Source of the DNA: Rhizophagus prolifer
Lineage: Eukaryota; Glomeromycota; Glomeromycetes; Glomerales; Glomeraceae
Direction of reading: 5' to 3'
Assembly: GCA_019425655.1 (NCBI GenBank)
Contig: NQWY01024827.1
Coordinates: 1-64,000 of the forward strand
Length of the DNA stretch: 64,000 nt
Both the position numbers and the translations under genes were made by a program. The stretch's first letter is position 1, and every line of letters starts with the position of its first letter. The notes under the pieces were generated by a model, which saw only the letters and a program-made list of their open reading frames with translations, was not told where the DNA came from and made no database searches. Below, piece after piece: positions 8,286-16,693 of this stretch.

Positions 8286-9014
8286 ATGAATTCTAGTAAA
8301 ACTGTTCTGATTCTCGGCGCTAATTCGGATGTTGCAAAACAAGCCATCAAACTTTACATCAATAAAGGCTATTCTGTAGTTGCCGCTTCCAGAAATCTAA
8401 AATCTCTGGAAAAATTTGCTGATGAACATCACCTGGATAAATCTAAAATCGAAATTAAATACTTCGATGCCACAGATTTTTCTTCGCATCAGGATTTCTA
8501 TGATGGATTATCTGTAAAACCCAATATCGTTGTTTACGCCGCAGGATTCCTAGTGGAAAATCAGGAAGCTTTAAAAAATTTCGTAGGCACTTTCGAAATG
8601 ATGAAAACTAATTACATCGGCGCAGTTTCTATTCTTAATATCATTGCGATGGATAAATCGAACAAAAGTCTGGAAAGGATTATCGGGTTGTCATCGTTGT
8701 CAGGCGTTCGTGGGCGAAAAAGCAATTTTGTTTATGGAAGTACAAAATCTGCTTTTACACAATATTTGGCCGGACTTCGACAAGAATTAGCTTCAAGAGA
8801 AATTATTGTAAATGTTTTGGTTATCGGTTATATCAATACCAAAATCAATGCTGGATTAGAGCTTAGCAAAAATCTAATAATGGAACCTGATTATGTTGCT
8901 AAATTTATTATTAATGCCGGAAACTCATTTGAAATTGTTCCCAACTGGAAATGGAAAATCATTTATTGGATTCTAAAATTATCTCCGGAGTTTCTGGTGG
9001 CGAAGTTGCCATAA
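8286..9014 (+). CDS. Short-chain dehydrogenase/reductase (SDR)
   Basis: A 242-residue NAD(P)-dependent oxidoreductase with a Rossmann fold. The nucleotide-binding start is VLILGANSDVAKQA, the usual NAG-type strand reads VVYAAG, the catalytic serine lies in GLSSLSG and the catalytic pair is YGSTK (YxxxK). Substrate unknown; the short C-terminus and GANSD motif resemble SDRs next to polyprenyl or decaprenyl-phosphoryl ribose epimerases, but no FAD oxidase partner is adjacent. I chose ATG 8286 instead of an upstream in-frame TTG (8235), because the TTG precedes the predicted promoter. Confidence 0.85.
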   Translation: MNSSKTVLILGANSDVAKQAIKLYINKGYSVVAASRNLKSLEKFADEHHLDKSKIEIKYFDATDFSSHQDFYDGLSVKPNIVVYAAGFLVENQEALKNFVGTFEMMKTNYIGAVSILNIIAMDKSNKSLERIIGLSSLSGVRGRKSNFVYGSTKSAFTQYLAGLRQELASREIIVNVLVIGYINTKINAGLELSKNLIMEPDYVAKFIINAGNSFEIVPNWKWKIIYWILKLSPEFLVAKLP

Positions 9015-9065
9015 GATGCGAAAATTTAATTCATACTTTTTTAGTATGAATTAAAAATTATTTTA

Positions 9066-9073
9066 TAGTTTTG
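9066..9073 (+). promoter_or_regulatory. -7 box upstream of the cupin oxygenase gene
   Basis: TAGTTTTG fits TAnnTTTG and lies 20 bases before the ATG at 9093. An inverted repeat (TTCATAC ... GTATGAA, about 9028-9052) lies immediately upstream and could act as terminator of the preceding gene or as an operator. Confidence 0.4.
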
Positions 9074-9092
9074 TCCTATAAAATAATTTTTG

Positions 9093-10004
9093 ATGGAACT
9101 GAAATCATTAGATAAAGTCAGTAATCTTACTCTGGACCAGTTTGTTTCTCAATATATGAAACAGAATATTCCGATTATTTTAGAAGATTTTGTTGATTCA
9201 AAGAGTGTTGCATTCCAAAAATGGAATTATAATTATTTCAAGGAAATTGCTGGAGAAAAAGAAGTAGACATTTATGGCGGGGAAATCCATTCTCTTAACA
9301 GAGCTGCCAGCAAACCTATTGCAAAAATGACTTTTGGGGAATATCTTGACCTCATTTCAGAAAAAGCAACAGAATATCGTTTGTTTCTTTTTAATCTACT
9401 TACCATCAAACCAGAACTCAAAAAAGATATTCAGTACAGGGATATTACAAAGGGGAAAGTTTTGCATTGGCTGCCGTTTATGTTTTTCGGAGGCGAAGGT
9501 TCCAATACCAGAAATCACATTGATATCGATATGTCGCACGTTTTTCTGACACAATATCAAGGGATTAAAAGAGTCTGGCTTTTTCCGCTCAACCAATCTG
9601 ATTTGCTTTACAAGTTGCCTTACAATTTTCATAGCATCACCAATCTTAAAACTTCCAATCCGGAAGAATTCCCAGGATTGAAATATCTAAAAGGCTACGA
9701 AGCAATTCTCAAACCTGGCGAAACACTTTATATGCCTTCTGGCTGGTGGCATTTTATCCAATATGAAACGGAAGGGTATTCTATTTCCGTGAGAGCTTTG
9801 CCATCAAAATTGATTGAAAAGTGGCGAGGATTTAGAAATCTGGTATTTACGAGACATTTCGATAACCTAATGAGAAAACTATTCAGGGAAAAATGGTTCG
9901 ATTATAAAGTTTCTGTCGCAAAAAAGAGAGCTCAAAATGCAATCGATAAAATCGAAGGAAAACACATTTTGGATGATATTCCTGATATCCCGATACATTT
10001 TTGA
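9093..10004 (+). CDS. Cupin-like (JmjC-type) Fe(II)/2-oxoglutarate oxygenase family protein
   Basis: A 303-residue protein of the Cupin_8/JmjC-like family, which includes protein and ribosome hydroxylases. N-terminal segment QYMKQNIPIILEDFVD is the family entry motif. The putative metal-binding facial triad is visible as RNHIDIDMSH (HxD) and the later GWWHFIQYE (distal His), with GETLYMPSGWWH typical of the family. The C-terminal ~70 residues are basic and helical. Stand-alone gene; substrate unknown. I chose ATG 9093 instead of the adjacent in-frame TTG at 9090. Confidence 0.82.
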   Translation: MELKSLDKVSNLTLDQFVSQYMKQNIPIILEDFVDSKSVAFQKWNYNYFKEIAGEKEVDIYGGEIHSLNRAASKPIAKMTFGEYLDLISEKATEYRLFLFNLLTIKPELKKDIQYRDITKGKVLHWLPFMFFGGEGSNTRNHIDIDMSHVFLTQYQGIKRVWLFPLNQSDLLYKLPYNFHSITNLKTSNPEEFPGLKYLKGYEAILKPGETLYMPSGWWHFIQYETEGYSISVRALPSKLIEKWRGFRNLVFTRHFDNLMRKLFREKWFDYKVSVAKKRAQNAIDKIEGKHILDDIPDIPIHF

Positions 10005-10013
10005 TAAATAAAA

Positions 10014-10037
10014 AAGCGAGAAAAATTTTCCTCGCTT
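10014..10037. terminator. Bidirectional terminator, cupin gene / aspS
   Basis: AAGCGAG and CTCGCTT pair around an A/T-rich loop; on the minus strand the stem is followed by a T run, suitable for ending aspS. It lies between convergent genes. Confidence 0.65.
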
Positions 10038-10042
10038 CTAAT

Positions 10043-11797
10043 TTATGATTTTAAATCTAATTTCAGTTCCAACTCCGTGAGCTGTTCCTGATGAATCGGT
10101 GCTGGTGCGTCAATCATCACATCTCTTCCTGAATTGTTTTTCGGGAATGCGATGTAATCTCTAATCACTTCGTTTCCGTCTAAAATAGCTACCAAACGGT
10201 CAAAACCGAAAGCCAAACCACCGTGAGGCGGAGCTCCATATTTGAAGGCATTCATCAGGAATCCGAATTGTGCTTCTGCTTCTTCTTTTGAGAATCCTAA
10301 CAAATCAAACATTCTTGACTGCAGATCTTTATCAAAAATTCTGATAGAACCACCACCGATTTCGTTTCCGTTTAAAACTAAATCATATGCGTTGGCTCTT
10401 GCTTTTCCTGGGTCAGTTTCCAATAAACCAAAGTCTTCGATTTTCGGAGAGGTGAATGGGTGGTGCATCGCGTGGTATCTTCCGCTTTCTTCATCAAATT
10501 CCAATAATGGGAAATCTACAACCCAAAGTGGAGCAAATTCGTTCCCTTTTCTGAGTCCAAGACGATTTCCTAATTCCATTCTCAATGCTGAAAGCTGTGT
10601 TCTTACTTTATCAGCGTTTCCACTCATTAGAAACATCAAATCTCCGGCTTTTGCTCCGAATTTCTCAGCGATTTTCTTTAAGCCTTCTTCAGAATAGAAT
10701 TTGTTAACGGATGAAGTTATAACACCGTCGTTTTGGAATTTAATCCAAACCATTCCGGTTGCCCCGATTTGCGGGCGTTTTACCCAATCAATCAATTCAT
10801 CGATTTGTTTTCTGGTATAATCCGCAATGCCTTCAACATTAATTCCAACAACTAATTCCGAATCATCAAATATTTTAAAACCTTTTCCTTTTACTAATTC
10901 ATTCACTTCTACGAACTCCATTCCGAAACGGATGTCCGGTTTGTCGTTTCCATATTTCTGCATGGCATCGGCAAATGTCATTCTTGGGAAATTGTCGAAA
11001 TCTTTTCCTGTGATGTCTTTCAATAAAGTTTTGGTCATGCCTTCGAAAACATTCATAATATCTTCCTGCTCTACAAACGCCATTTCGCAATCTATTTGTG
11101 TGAATTCCGGTTGTCTGTCAGCACGCAAATCCTCATCACGGAAACATTTCACAATTTGGAAATATCTGTCCATTCCACCAACCATCAATAATTGTTTGAA
11201 AGTTTGTGGAGATTGCGGAAGCGCATAAAATTGCCCTGGATTCATTCTACTTGGAACAACAAAATCTCTTGCGCCTTCCGGAGTAGATTTGATTAAAACA
11301 GGTGTTTCAACTTCGATAAAACCTGAATCTGAAAGATAGTTTCTCACTTTCTGCGCCATTTTGTGACGGAAAATCAATTTGTCTTTTACAGGATTTCTTC
11401 TGATATCAAGATATCTGTATTTCATTCTCAATTCTTCGCCACCGTCCGTTTCGTCTTCGATAGTGAAAGGAGGAAGTTCAGACGCATTTAATATTTTTAA
11501 ATCGGAAACCAAAATTTCGATGTCACCGGTTGGGATTTTTGGGTTTTTGGAAGCCCGTTCGATAACAGTTCCTTCTACCTGAATCACAAATTCACGGCCT
11601 AATTTCTTAGCCGATTCCAATAATTCTTTTGAACTTCTTTCTTCGTCTAAAACCAATTGTGTAATGCCGTAACGATCCCGCAAATCGACCCAAATCATAA
11701 AACCTTTGTCACGGATGGTTTGTACCCAACCGGAAAGTGTTACTTTTTCATTCAGATTTGCCAGCGTCAGTTCGCCGTTTGTGTGTGTACGGAACAT
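10043..11797 (-). CDS. aspS: Aspartyl-tRNA synthetase
   Basis: Class II synthetase that charges tRNA-Asp. 584 residues, the bacterial type: an OB-fold anticodon-binding domain at about 1-110 ([24 protein letters not shown]), the catalytic core with motif 1 around FIEVETPVL, motif 2 [18 protein letters not shown], a GAD insertion domain in the middle, and motif 3 [14 protein letters not shown] near the C-terminus. CAAAGATA at 11821-11828 is TATCTTTG on this strand, a -7 box about 24 bases upstream of the start. Confidence 0.97.
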   Translation of the reverse strand: MFRTHTNGELTLANLNEKVTLSGWVQTIRDKGFMIWVDLRDRYGITQLVLDEERSSKELLESAKKLGREFVIQVEGTVIERASKNPKIPTGDIEILVSDLKILNASELPPFTIEDETDGGEELRMKYRYLDIRRNPVKDKLIFRHKMAQKVRNYLSDSGFIEVETPVLIKSTPEGARDFVVPSRMNPGQFYALPQSPQTFKQLLMVGGMDRYFQIVKCFRDEDLRADRQPEFTQIDCEMAFVEQEDIMNVFEGMTKTLLKDITGKDFDNFPRMTFADAMQKYGNDKPDIRFGMEFVEVNELVKGKGFKIFDDSELVVGINVEGIADYTRKQIDELIDWVKRPQIGATGMVWIKFQNDGVITSSVNKFYSEEGLKKIAEKFGAKAGDLMFLMSGNADKVRTQLSALRMELGNRLGLRKGNEFAPLWVVDFPLLEFDEESGRYHAMHHPFTSPKIEDFGLLETDPGKARANAYDLVLNGNEIGGGSIRIFDKDLQSRMFDLLGFSKEEAEAQFGFLMNAFKYGAPPHGGLAFGFDRLVAILDGNEVIRDYIAFPKNNSGRDVMIDAPAPIHQEQLTELELKLDLKS

Positions 11798-11894
11798 TTT
11801 TTTAGGCTAATTTCCGAGTGCAAAGATAAGGTTTTGCGAGAAATAATTTTGATTGATGTTTAAAGGTTTTTTGATGTCAGAGGTTGAATCTTGG

Positions 11895-12005
11895 CACAGC
11901 GCGTAAGGGATAGTAGTGGATATCCTTTTTCTGTTCTCTGAACAGGAAAAGATAGGAACGGATAGCCCGACCCGAGCTGAGGGACATACGCTGGCGAGGG
12001 ATACG
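11895..12005 (+). repeat. Dispersed intergenic repeat, family R1, copy a
   Basis: About 110 bases with the sequence blocks GATAGTAGTGG, ATATCCTTTTTC, GGAAAAGATAGG, CGGATAGCCCGACCCGAG. The same ordered blocks recur at 14644-14727 (minus), and related ones at 33322-33385, 42069-42180 and 57057-57160. It contains an imperfect stem (CTTTTTCTG with CAGGAAAAG). This copy ends 3 bases before the start codon of the THX gene. Confidence 0.75.
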
Positions 12006-12008
12006 CCT

Positions 12009-12167
12009 ATGGGAAAAGGTGACCAAAAATCCACCAAAGGAAAAAGAGTACGCGGAAGTTATGGAAAAACGAGACCGAAAAAATCTTCCAAATCTGTAGT
12101 AGTTGCTGAAAAACCAGCAAAAGTAAAGGCCGGCCGAAGAATAATCTTCGGCTTCATTTTTTTATAA
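12009..12167 (+). CDS. Ribosomal protein THX-like small basic protein
   Basis: A 52-residue, strongly basic protein that begins MGKGDQKSTKGKRVRGSYGK, the hallmark of the small THX ribosomal protein found in the head of the 30S subunit in Thermus and in Bacteroidota. The middle is Lys/Ser/Ala-rich. The last dozen residues (AGRRIIFGFIFL) are encoded by the hairpin and T run of the terminator, and the stop codon lies beyond the stem. The start codon is 3 bases after an R1 repeat. Read on the plus strand between aspS (minus) and a DUF937 gene (minus). Confidence 0.8.
   Translation: MGKGDQKSTKGKRVRGSYGKTRPKKSSKSVVVAEKPAKVKAGRRIIFGFIFL
12133..12164 (+). terminator. Terminator overlapping the 3' end of the THX gene
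   Basis: GCCGAAGA and TCTTCGGC form an 8-pair stem with a 4-base loop, followed by TTCATTTTTTT. The hairpin lies wholly inside the open reading frame, whose TAA is at 12165-12167. Confidence 0.8.
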
Positions 12168-12172
12168 GGAAT

Positions 12173-12823
12173 TTATTTTCCAAAAATGCTTCCCAACAAT
12201 CCGCCAAGTCCACCTTGTTGAGATTGTTGTTGATTTCCGCCACCAAGAACACTTCCCAAAATATCGCCCAAACCACCACTAGAAGATTGTTGAGCGCCAC
12301 CAAGAACGCTTCCGAGGATGTTACTTAAAGGATTGTCCGATGCCTGCGCTTGCTGGGAAGAACTTCCAAGTATTCCGCCTAGCAAATCTCCTAAGCCTCC
12401 ACCGGAAGTTACATTGTTTGCCTGCTTTTGCTGACCAATATAACCCATAATTACAGGAGCTAAAGTTGCCAGAACAGGCCCGATTTTGTCCATAGAAATC
12501 CCTGTATTTTGTGATAATTGATTTTCTACGTTGGCTTTTTCTCCTCCAAAGATATGACTCAAAATAGAATCGCCTTCTTGTTCTCTGTCAAGTGCCTGAG
12601 CAGGATTGTTGAGGATACTTCCGTCGTGGTCTCTGTCGAGAGCAGCATTCAGTTTGTCTGCTTCTTCTGCATTTTCCGATTTTTTCTTAAGGTAACTGAT
12701 CACCAAAGGTGCAGCTACAACCAATAAGGCAATGATTTGATTTTTGCTGATCCCGAATTTGTTTTCAGCCTGTTCAGCGACTTGATTACCGGCGCTTCCA
12801 GTGATAAGGTCTAATAGACTCAT
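12173..12823 (-). CDS. DUF937 domain protein
   Basis: A 216-residue protein starting MSLLDLITGSAGNQVAEQAE, the normal beginning of the DUF937 (YidB-like) family. The N-terminal two thirds are helical and contain AALDRDHDGSILNNPAQALDREQEGDSILSHIFGG, with the D-H-D-G-S loop that recurs in the family. The C-terminal ~85 residues are low-complexity Gly/Gln/Ser with the repeated unit GLGDILGSVLGG. No signal peptide. Function unknown. It ends just 5 bases from the THX stop on the opposite strand. Confidence 0.82.
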   Translation of the reverse strand: MSLLDLITGSAGNQVAEQAENKFGISKNQIIALLVVAAPLVISYLKKKSENAEEADKLNAALDRDHDGSILNNPAQALDREQEGDSILSHIFGGEKANVENQLSQNTGISMDKIGPVLATLAPVIMGYIGQQKQANNVTSGGGLGDLLGGILGSSSQQAQASDNPLSNILGSVLGGAQQSSSGGLGDILGSVLGGGNQQQSQQGGLGGLLGSIFGK

Positions 12824-12896
12824 AATTTATGTTTTTAAAATGTGTAAATCCAAAGATGATAAATTTATCTCAATAAAAAAACAAAAATTGTATTTT

Positions 12897-14156
12897 TTAT
12901 AGATCGCGGATTTCCTCTATGGTCTGATACTTTTTTCTGAGCTCTATAAATTCTTTGGATGCCAGCTTCAAAGCAATGACATTATCTTTTGTCTGCCCGT
13001 TGTTCAAAGTAAACTCGATGCAGCCAATGTTGTTATTAAGCCAAGGAAGCATATAATAGCAGAGCCCGTCTTTATATAATTTTTCTTGATGAAATTTTTT
13101 CCCCTGTGGTGTTAATGAGACTATATAAAGACTGAAAATATAAAATAAAGGAATCAGTAATGGAGTAAGCATTAGTCTTTTCAAAGCATATTTGGAACTA
13201 AGTTTCTTGATTCCTAAAGCAATAAATGTCGTAAAAATTATATAAAAAGGAATAAAAAAAACATAATTGTCAGAAACCGCGTAGAAAGTTGCAAAACCTA
13301 GTGTGAAAAGGCATGCTGTAAAAAGAAAGAAAGATTCGGTTTTGAAGTTTTTATACAAATAAATAATTCCGGCAAAGCTGAACAAAATGAACACGTTAAA
13401 ATTATAAATTAAAAAAGCAGAAGCTTTTGCAATGTCTTTTAACAGATCTTTAATACCTTGATTAAATGTATCTTCTACCCAAGGTCCTTTTTTGGAGAAG
13501 AAAGCATATTTTATGTCAATTCCCTGCAGATAGTTGACCCAAAACATACAGAAAAGAGGAACAAGAAAAACAATGAAAGAGATTATTACTTTTTTGTGAT
13601 CAGACTTTAACAAATAAAGCAAAACCATGTAGGCAGGGATCAACATAATATTCTGAATATGAACCCAAAGACTTAAGCCCAATACAAAGCCGGCTATAAT
13701 AATATAGTTTTTAGATCGGTTCTTCAATGACTTGACAGAATATATTAAAAAAAGAATGACCCAAAAGGCATTAAACGTATAAACTTCTATAGTTTCCGCA
13801 CTTCGCCAAAAAGTAAAACAAAACCCAAAAACGGATGTTGACATCAGTGCTATCCAGTTTTCTTCAACAAATTCCTTAATCAAAACAAAAACCAGGCTTA
13901 CGGTTATTGCAGCAGGAACAACAGACATCAAACGCATTACCAGCACACTATCCATTCCCAGGTATTTTGAAAAAAAGATTGCCGTGTTCATATAAAGAAA
14001 ATGAGTAAGCGGCATAAAATCAAGCAAAAATTCCCTTTTTTCTACATCCAGGACAAAACCGATGCAATCCCCAAAAGAAATTTTGGAGAAACTACCGGCA
14101 TAATAGATGACTAAAAAGACAAGAAAAATGAGAAAGGTTATCGTTTTTTTATTCAT
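12897..14156 (-). CDS. Polytopic membrane protein, GT39/DUF2723-like glycosyltransferase
   Basis: A 419-residue protein with about 10-11 predicted transmembrane helices. The first extracytoplasmic loop holds SFGDCIGFVLDVEKREFLLDFMPLTHFLYM, which resembles the acidic catalytic loop of lipid-linked-sugar (GT-C) transferases of the DUF2723/PMT type, and VYTFNAFWVILFLIY matches the EVYTLN segment of that family. A C-terminal soluble portion of ~80 residues follows. Substrate unknown. Six bases separate it from the upstream DUF2480 gene, suggesting cotranscription. Confidence 0.72.
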   Translation of the reverse strand: MNKKTITFLIFLVFLVIYYAGSFSKISFGDCIGFVLDVEKREFLLDFMPLTHFLYMNTAIFFSKYLGMDSVLVMRLMSVVPAAITVSLVFVLIKEFVEENWIALMSTSVFGFCFTFWRSAETIEVYTFNAFWVILFLIYSVKSLKNRSKNYIIIAGFVLGLSLWVHIQNIMLIPAYMVLLYLLKSDHKKVIISFIVFLVPLFCMFWVNYLQGIDIKYAFFSKKGPWVEDTFNQGIKDLLKDIAKASAFLIYNFNVFILFSFAGIIYLYKNFKTESFFLFTACLFTLGFATFYAVSDNYVFFIPFYIIFTTFIALGIKKLSSKYALKRLMLTPLLIPLFYIFSLYIVSLTPQGKKFHQEKLYKDGLCYYMLPWLNNNIGCIEFTLNNGQTKDNVIALKLASKEFIELRKKYQTIEEIRDL

Positions 14157-14162
14157 TCAGGA

Positions 14163-14627
14163 TTAGTTTTTAAAAATCGGAACATTGCTGCATGCTTCCC
14201 CAAACATCAGAGATTTAACAAGCGGTTTGAGCTGTTCCACCAATTCCACATAAGCGTTGTTGGGGATCAACTCATCACTACAGCCTTTCACCAGGACACG
14301 CTTGTCTTTCAGTTCAGAAAAATCATAGGTCTGGATGGCGTTGTGCATCAGCAAAACTTCCAAATCTTCCCGGTTTCCGAAAACAATTTTCTTCGCAGCA
14401 TCCGTAATTTTTGAAGTAATGAGAAAATATGCCCAAAGTGGAATGATCACATCTTCAGAACAATAGATGTAAACATAAGCGTCTCTATAGATTTCTTCAT
14501 CAATGTTTTTGATTTTTTCACGGAAATCTTTTTCTCTCAAAATCTGTCCTTCCCAAAGAAAATCCTTGATGTCAATTCCCAAACGTTTCCCTTTCGGAAC
14601 CAGGTCGGAAATATCAAAATTCACCAA
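14163..14627 (-). CDS. DUF2480 family protein, N-terminus altered by a repeat
   Basis: A 154-residue protein from a TTG start. The body (VNFDISDLVPKGKRLGIDIKDFLWEGQILREKDFR, later VLVKGCSDELIPNNAYVEL) matches the DUF2480 family of Bacteroidota, function unknown. The frame is open for 11 more codons upstream and encodes VAESGL, which I expect in the family N-terminus, but before that the DNA is an R1 repeat (14644-14727) and there is an in-frame stop. The usual first ~8 codons and ATG therefore seem to be replaced. TTG 14627 or GTG 14624 are the only conventional starts left. Translation efficiency is doubtful. Confidence 0.75.
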   Translation of the reverse strand: MVNFDISDLVPKGKRLGIDIKDFLWEGQILREKDFREKIKNIDEEIYRDAYVYIYCSEDVIIPLWAYFLITSKITDAAKKIVFGNREDLEVLLMHNAIQTYDFSELKDKRVLVKGCSDELIPNNAYVELVEQLKPLVKSLMFGEACSNVPIFKN

Positions 14628-14643
14628 TCCGCTTTCTGCAACG

Positions 14644-14727
14644 GAGCTTAATCCCGCTATCCGCTATATCTTTTTCTTTTTTAGCAAAAAAGAAAAAGGA
14701 TGCCGCTACTATCGGGGCTAGGGATTG
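14644..14727 (-). repeat. Dispersed intergenic repeat, family R1, copy b
   Basis: Read on the minus strand: TAGCCCCGATAGTAGCGG, CATCCTTTTTC, a TTTTTTGCTAAAAAA hairpin core, GAAAAAGATATAG, CGGATAGCGGGATT. The order of blocks is the same as in copy a. It directly abuts the 5' end of the DUF2480 coding frame in the same relative orientation as copy a abuts the THX gene. Confidence 0.75.
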
Positions 14728-14876
14728 GTGTGTAAAACAAATTTCCCCATATCAGAAATTTCACAATCCTAATCGCTCAAAAAACTTTAATTTTGCTCAA
14801 AGTTAATTATTTTGAACGGAAAACTTCTTTAGATTTATCTATCGGGCAGACTATCAAAATCTAAAATCCATAAACC

Positions 14877-15983
14877 TTGAGATATTATATAATAGCAGGT
14901 GAAGCTTCCGGCGATTTGCACGCTTCCAACCTAATGAAAGCCATCAGACAGAAAGACCAAAATGCCGAATTCCGGTTTTGGGGCGGCGACTTGATGCAGA
15001 AACAAGGAGGAACTCTCGTCAAACATTACCGCGATCTGGCTTTTATGGGTTTCCTGGAAGTGGTTCAGAATCTGAGAACCATTCTCAACAATATCAAATT
15101 CTGTAAAAAAGATATCCTGGAAAATAAACCTGATGTTTTGATTTTAGTGGATTATCCGGGATTTAATTTGAGGATTGCGAAATTTGCTAAAGAATTGGGA
15201 ATTAAAGTTGTATATTATATTTCTCCTCAGCTTTGGGCTTGGAAAGAAGGTAGAGTTGAAACCATCAAAAAATATGTCGATGAGATGCTGGTGATTCTTC
15301 CGTTCGAAAAAGATTTTTATAAAAAACATCAGGTTGAAGCGCATTTTGTCGGACATCCATTATTGGATGCGATAGAAGGTTTGCCACCGATTGATATTCA
15401 GGAATTCAAAAAAGAAAACCGGCTTAACGATAAAGATATCATTGCATTGTTGCCCGGCTCCAGAAAACAAGAAGTTTCAAAAATGCTGCAAACCATGTTG
15501 TCTGTGAGAAATGATTTCCCGGATTACCAGTTTGTGATTGCCGGTGCACCAAGTCTTGACAAAGATTTTTATGAACAATTTGTAGATGACGATGTCCATT
15601 TCGTTTCCAACAGAACTTACGATTTGCTGAGATGTTCCAAAGCTGCTTTGGTAACTTCCGGAACAGCAACTCTGGAAACCGCTTTGCTCAATATCCCGGA
15701 AGTTGTTTGCTACAAAGGAAGCCGAATTTCCTACGAAATCGGGAAAAGACTGGTGAAAAATATTAAGTATATTTCTTTGGTCAACTTGATTATGGACAAA
15801 GAAGTAGTGACCGAACTCATTCAAAACGAACTGAATACTAAAAACCTCGTTGATGAACTTAATAAAATCCTCAATACTAATAAAAGAGACGAAGTTCTGA
15901 ATAATTACGAAGTTTTGAGAACAAAATTAGGAGGAAGTGGCGCCAGTCAGAACGCAGCAGAACTTATTGTAAATCTGAAATAA
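14877..15983 (+). CDS. lpxB: Lipid-A-disaccharide synthase
   Basis: Transfers 2,3-diacylglucosamine from UDP to lipid X to make the lipid A disaccharide (GT19), at the inner membrane. 368 residues. N-terminal RYYIIAGEASGDLHASNLMKA is diagnostic; the active-site region DYPGFNLRIAKFAK and LLPGSRKQEVSKML, and the UDP-binding TSGTATLETALL, are all present. The best start is TTG at 14877, giving MRYYIIAGE as in relatives that begin MKYYIIAGE. The stop codon overlaps the next start (TAATG). Confidence 0.95.
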   Translation: MRYYIIAGEASGDLHASNLMKAIRQKDQNAEFRFWGGDLMQKQGGTLVKHYRDLAFMGFLEVVQNLRTILNNIKFCKKDILENKPDVLILVDYPGFNLRIAKFAKELGIKVVYYISPQLWAWKEGRVETIKKYVDEMLVILPFEKDFYKKHQVEAHFVGHPLLDAIEGLPPIDIQEFKKENRLNDKDIIALLPGSRKQEVSKMLQTMLSVRNDFPDYQFVIAGAPSLDKDFYEQFVDDDVHFVSNRTYDLLRCSKAALVTSGTATLETALLNIPEVVCYKGSRISYEIGKRLVKNIKYISLVNLIMDKEVVTELIQNELNTKNLVDELNKILNTNKRDEVLNNYEVLRTKLGGSGASQNAAELIVNLK

Positions 15984-16438
15984 TGACATTAGAAAAATTA
16001 TTACAAAAAATAGAATCATTGCTTCCTGAAATTAATAAGGAAAACCCATCAGTTTCCAAAGCCTCTGTCGGCTGGCATTTGGAACATTCCCTTTTAATCA
16101 TCAATGGAAGTCTGAAAGGATTGACAATGACCAATCCGGAAAATTATAATCCGAAATTCAGCATCAAAAAGTTTGTGTTTCTCAATTTTGGGTTGATTCC
16201 GAGAGGGAAAATCAAGTCTCCAAAACAATTTGTTCCATTAGAAACACCGACTAAAGAAAGTATCGAAAAGCTTTTGAATCTGGCGAAAGAAAGACTGGAA
16301 GCCGTAAAAAATCTACCTGAGAAAGCATTCATCACGCATCCTTTTCTCGGTGACCTCGATAAAAAAACAACACTCAAATTTTTAGGTCTTCATACGAAGC
16401 ATCATCTTAAAATTATTGATGATATTTTGAAAGGATAG
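15983..16438 (+). CDS. DUF1569/DinB-like protein
   Basis: A 151-residue helical protein of the DUF1569 branch of the DinB/YfiT superfamily. SVGWHLEHSLLII and the late LGLHTKHHLKIIDDI supply the spaced histidines that form the metal site in this superfamily. Possible thiol-dependent transferase; substrate unknown. Translationally coupled to lpxB by a one-base stop/start overlap. Confidence 0.8.
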   Translation: MTLEKLLQKIESLLPEINKENPSVSKASVGWHLEHSLLIINGSLKGLTMTNPENYNPKFSIKKFVFLNFGLIPRGKIKSPKQFVPLETPTKESIEKLLNLAKERLEAVKNLPEKAFITHPFLGDLDKKTTLKFLGLHTKHHLKIIDDILKG

Positions 16439-16469
16439 ATTTTATTGCAGATATTGTTTACCACGATAT

Positions 16470-16592
16470 TTGTCATTCCGTAGGAATCTCTGTAAGAATT
16501 TATAAAGAATATTTAAATTCCTACAGATTAATAGACTTTATTAATTATCTTTATCATCAGACACTTCGACTACGCTCAGTGTGACAGCTCTA
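16470..16592. repeat. Dispersed intergenic repeat, family R2, copy a
   Basis: Begins TTGTCATTCCGTAGGAATCT and ends ACTACGCTCAGTGTGACAG. The ends are partly inverted (GTCA...TGAC). The same pair of end sequences bounds 42222-42352, and a mini form (GATTGCTTCACTTCGTTCGC, AATGACAG) is at 31534-31563. Such sequences are common between genes in Bacteroidota. The rest of the gap before 16694 shows nothing further. Confidence 0.65.
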
Positions 16593-16693
16593 ATAATAAC
16601 CGCTGTTATATTGAACTTGTAGAATGTCAAAATGTCAGGCTGATCGGAGTCAAAGCCTTTCATAAAACAAATTAAAAACACAAATGAACTTCA

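Noticed and set aside
11807-12037. Minus-strand open frame over the R1 copy and THX start
   Set aside because: Composition follows the repeat; contradicts the clearly conserved THX frame on the plus strand.
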